64,000 nt of DNA, taken from the NCBI RefSeq assembly GCF_004015795.1, contig NZ_ML137219.1, positions 59,930-123,929 of the forward strand, given 5' to 3'. Positions 63,862-64,000 of the stretch are shown here, in pieces. A program made the translations under genes and the position numbers. The notes beneath the pieces are model-generated. The model was given only the letters and a program-made list of their open reading frames with translations, was not told where the DNA came from and did no database searches. Position 1 is the stretch's first letter. Every line of letters begins with the position of its first letter. The DNA is from Falsirhodobacter deserti. Its GTDB lineage: Bacteria > Pseudomonadota > Alphaproteobacteria > Rhodobacterales > Rhodobacteraceae.

Positions 63862-64000
63862 TCAGGGGCGGGCGAACAGCGCCTCCCCGTCCGTTGTCCG
63901 CCTATTGGCAACCAGTGCGGCCAGAAGCACGCGGGCCTGACCGGGACGCAGGCGTGCCGAATGGACCGCCCCCGCCTGCGCCAGATCAAACCCACCCCCG
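63862..64000 (-). CDS. 3' end of an unidentified gene, cut by the window edge
   Basis: An open frame enters at 64000 and ends at TGA 63864-63862, directly against the stop of the convergent transporter. The last 45 residues read GGGFDLAQAGAVHSARLR, then PGQARVLLAALVANRRT and TDGEALFARP. Codon use looks coding, but no family can be named from this fragment. Confidence 0.45.
   Translation of the reverse strand, partial: GGGFDLAQAGAVHSARLRPGQARVLLAALVANRRTTDGEALFARP

Overview
The window is gene-dense, high-GC DNA with short intergenic gaps and many ATGA, GTGA or TGATG stop/start overlaps. The gene content points to an alphaproteobacterium of the Rhodobacterales (Paracoccaceae type): split protocatechuate gene groups with PcaQ and PcaR regulators, a DUF6525 protein, a Hint-domain protein, a YehZYXW-type osmolyte transporter and an extracytoplasmic PCu(A)C copper chaperone. 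This placement is inferred from gene content only. No rRNA, tRNA, CRISPR array or phage was seen.

Layout. 1-2.4 kb: end of a secreted phytase-like esterase, the divergent ohr/ohrR peroxide pair, and dps. 2.5-2.9 kb: remnant of a diguanylate cyclase. 3.0-6.6 kb: four-gene osmoprotectant ABC transporter (SBP, permease, ATPase, permease). 6.6-13.3 kb: GntR regulator diverging from a 5-oxoprolinase-type cluster (NRAMP-like transporter, pxpA, a decayed DUF1445 gene, a pxpB-pxpC fusion, and a biotin carboxylase with its own biotin domain). 13.3-22.0 kb (all minus): an iron/phosphonate-type ABC transporter, two phosphatases and a LacI regulator, then a nucleotidyltransferase-fold protein behind a striking hairpin, and an Old Yellow Enzyme. 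22.4-27.1 kb: acetyltransferase, Hint protein, small membrane protein, nagA plus a ROK kinase, and a YciF ferritin-like protein. 27.4-32.1 kb (minus): a dipeptide/nickel-type ABC transporter whose two permeases are fused into one protein. 32.2-36.1 kb: small stress-type proteins, a copper-handling operon and a periplasmic superoxide dismutase. 36.2-42.9 kb: a carbohydrate ABC transporter with dehydrogenase and isomerase, divergent from its LacI regulator. 43.1-56.2 kb: a complete 4-hydroxybenzoate/protocatechuate to 3-oxoadipate route (AAHS transporter, pobA, pobR, pcaR, pcaIJF, pcaQ, pcaDCHGB), interrupted by one intact IS5-family element. 56.3-64 kb: a Zur-box-preceded CobW/ZigA GTPase, DUF6525, DUF2076, a TRIC-like channel, a zinc metallopeptidase, a metallophosphoesterase, a TSUP permease and an SLC13/TrkA-C transporter.

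How the parts work together. The aromatic region is a self-contained pathway: uptake, hydroxylation to protocatechuate, ring cleavage by PcaGH, PcaB-C-D conversion to 3-oxoadipate, then PcaIJ and PcaF to succinyl-CoA and acetyl-CoA, under PobR, PcaR and PcaQ. The 5-oxoprolinase cluster combines transport with PxpABC and a biotin carboxylase that has no carboxyltransferase partner here. The 15.5-22 kb operon looks like import of a phosphorylated organic solute followed by dephosphorylation.

Most unusual points: (1) a perfect 11-bp hairpin that puts a likely Shine-Dalgarno in its loop and the start codon in its stem, with a third copy of the arm in the preceding gene; (2) an IS that landed on the 4 bp shared by two convergent stop codons and restored both by target duplication; (3) a DUF1445 gene with an internal in-frame deletion and a 1-bp frameshift inside an otherwise intact cluster; (4) the two-phosphatase ABC operon; (5) the fused dipeptide permease.
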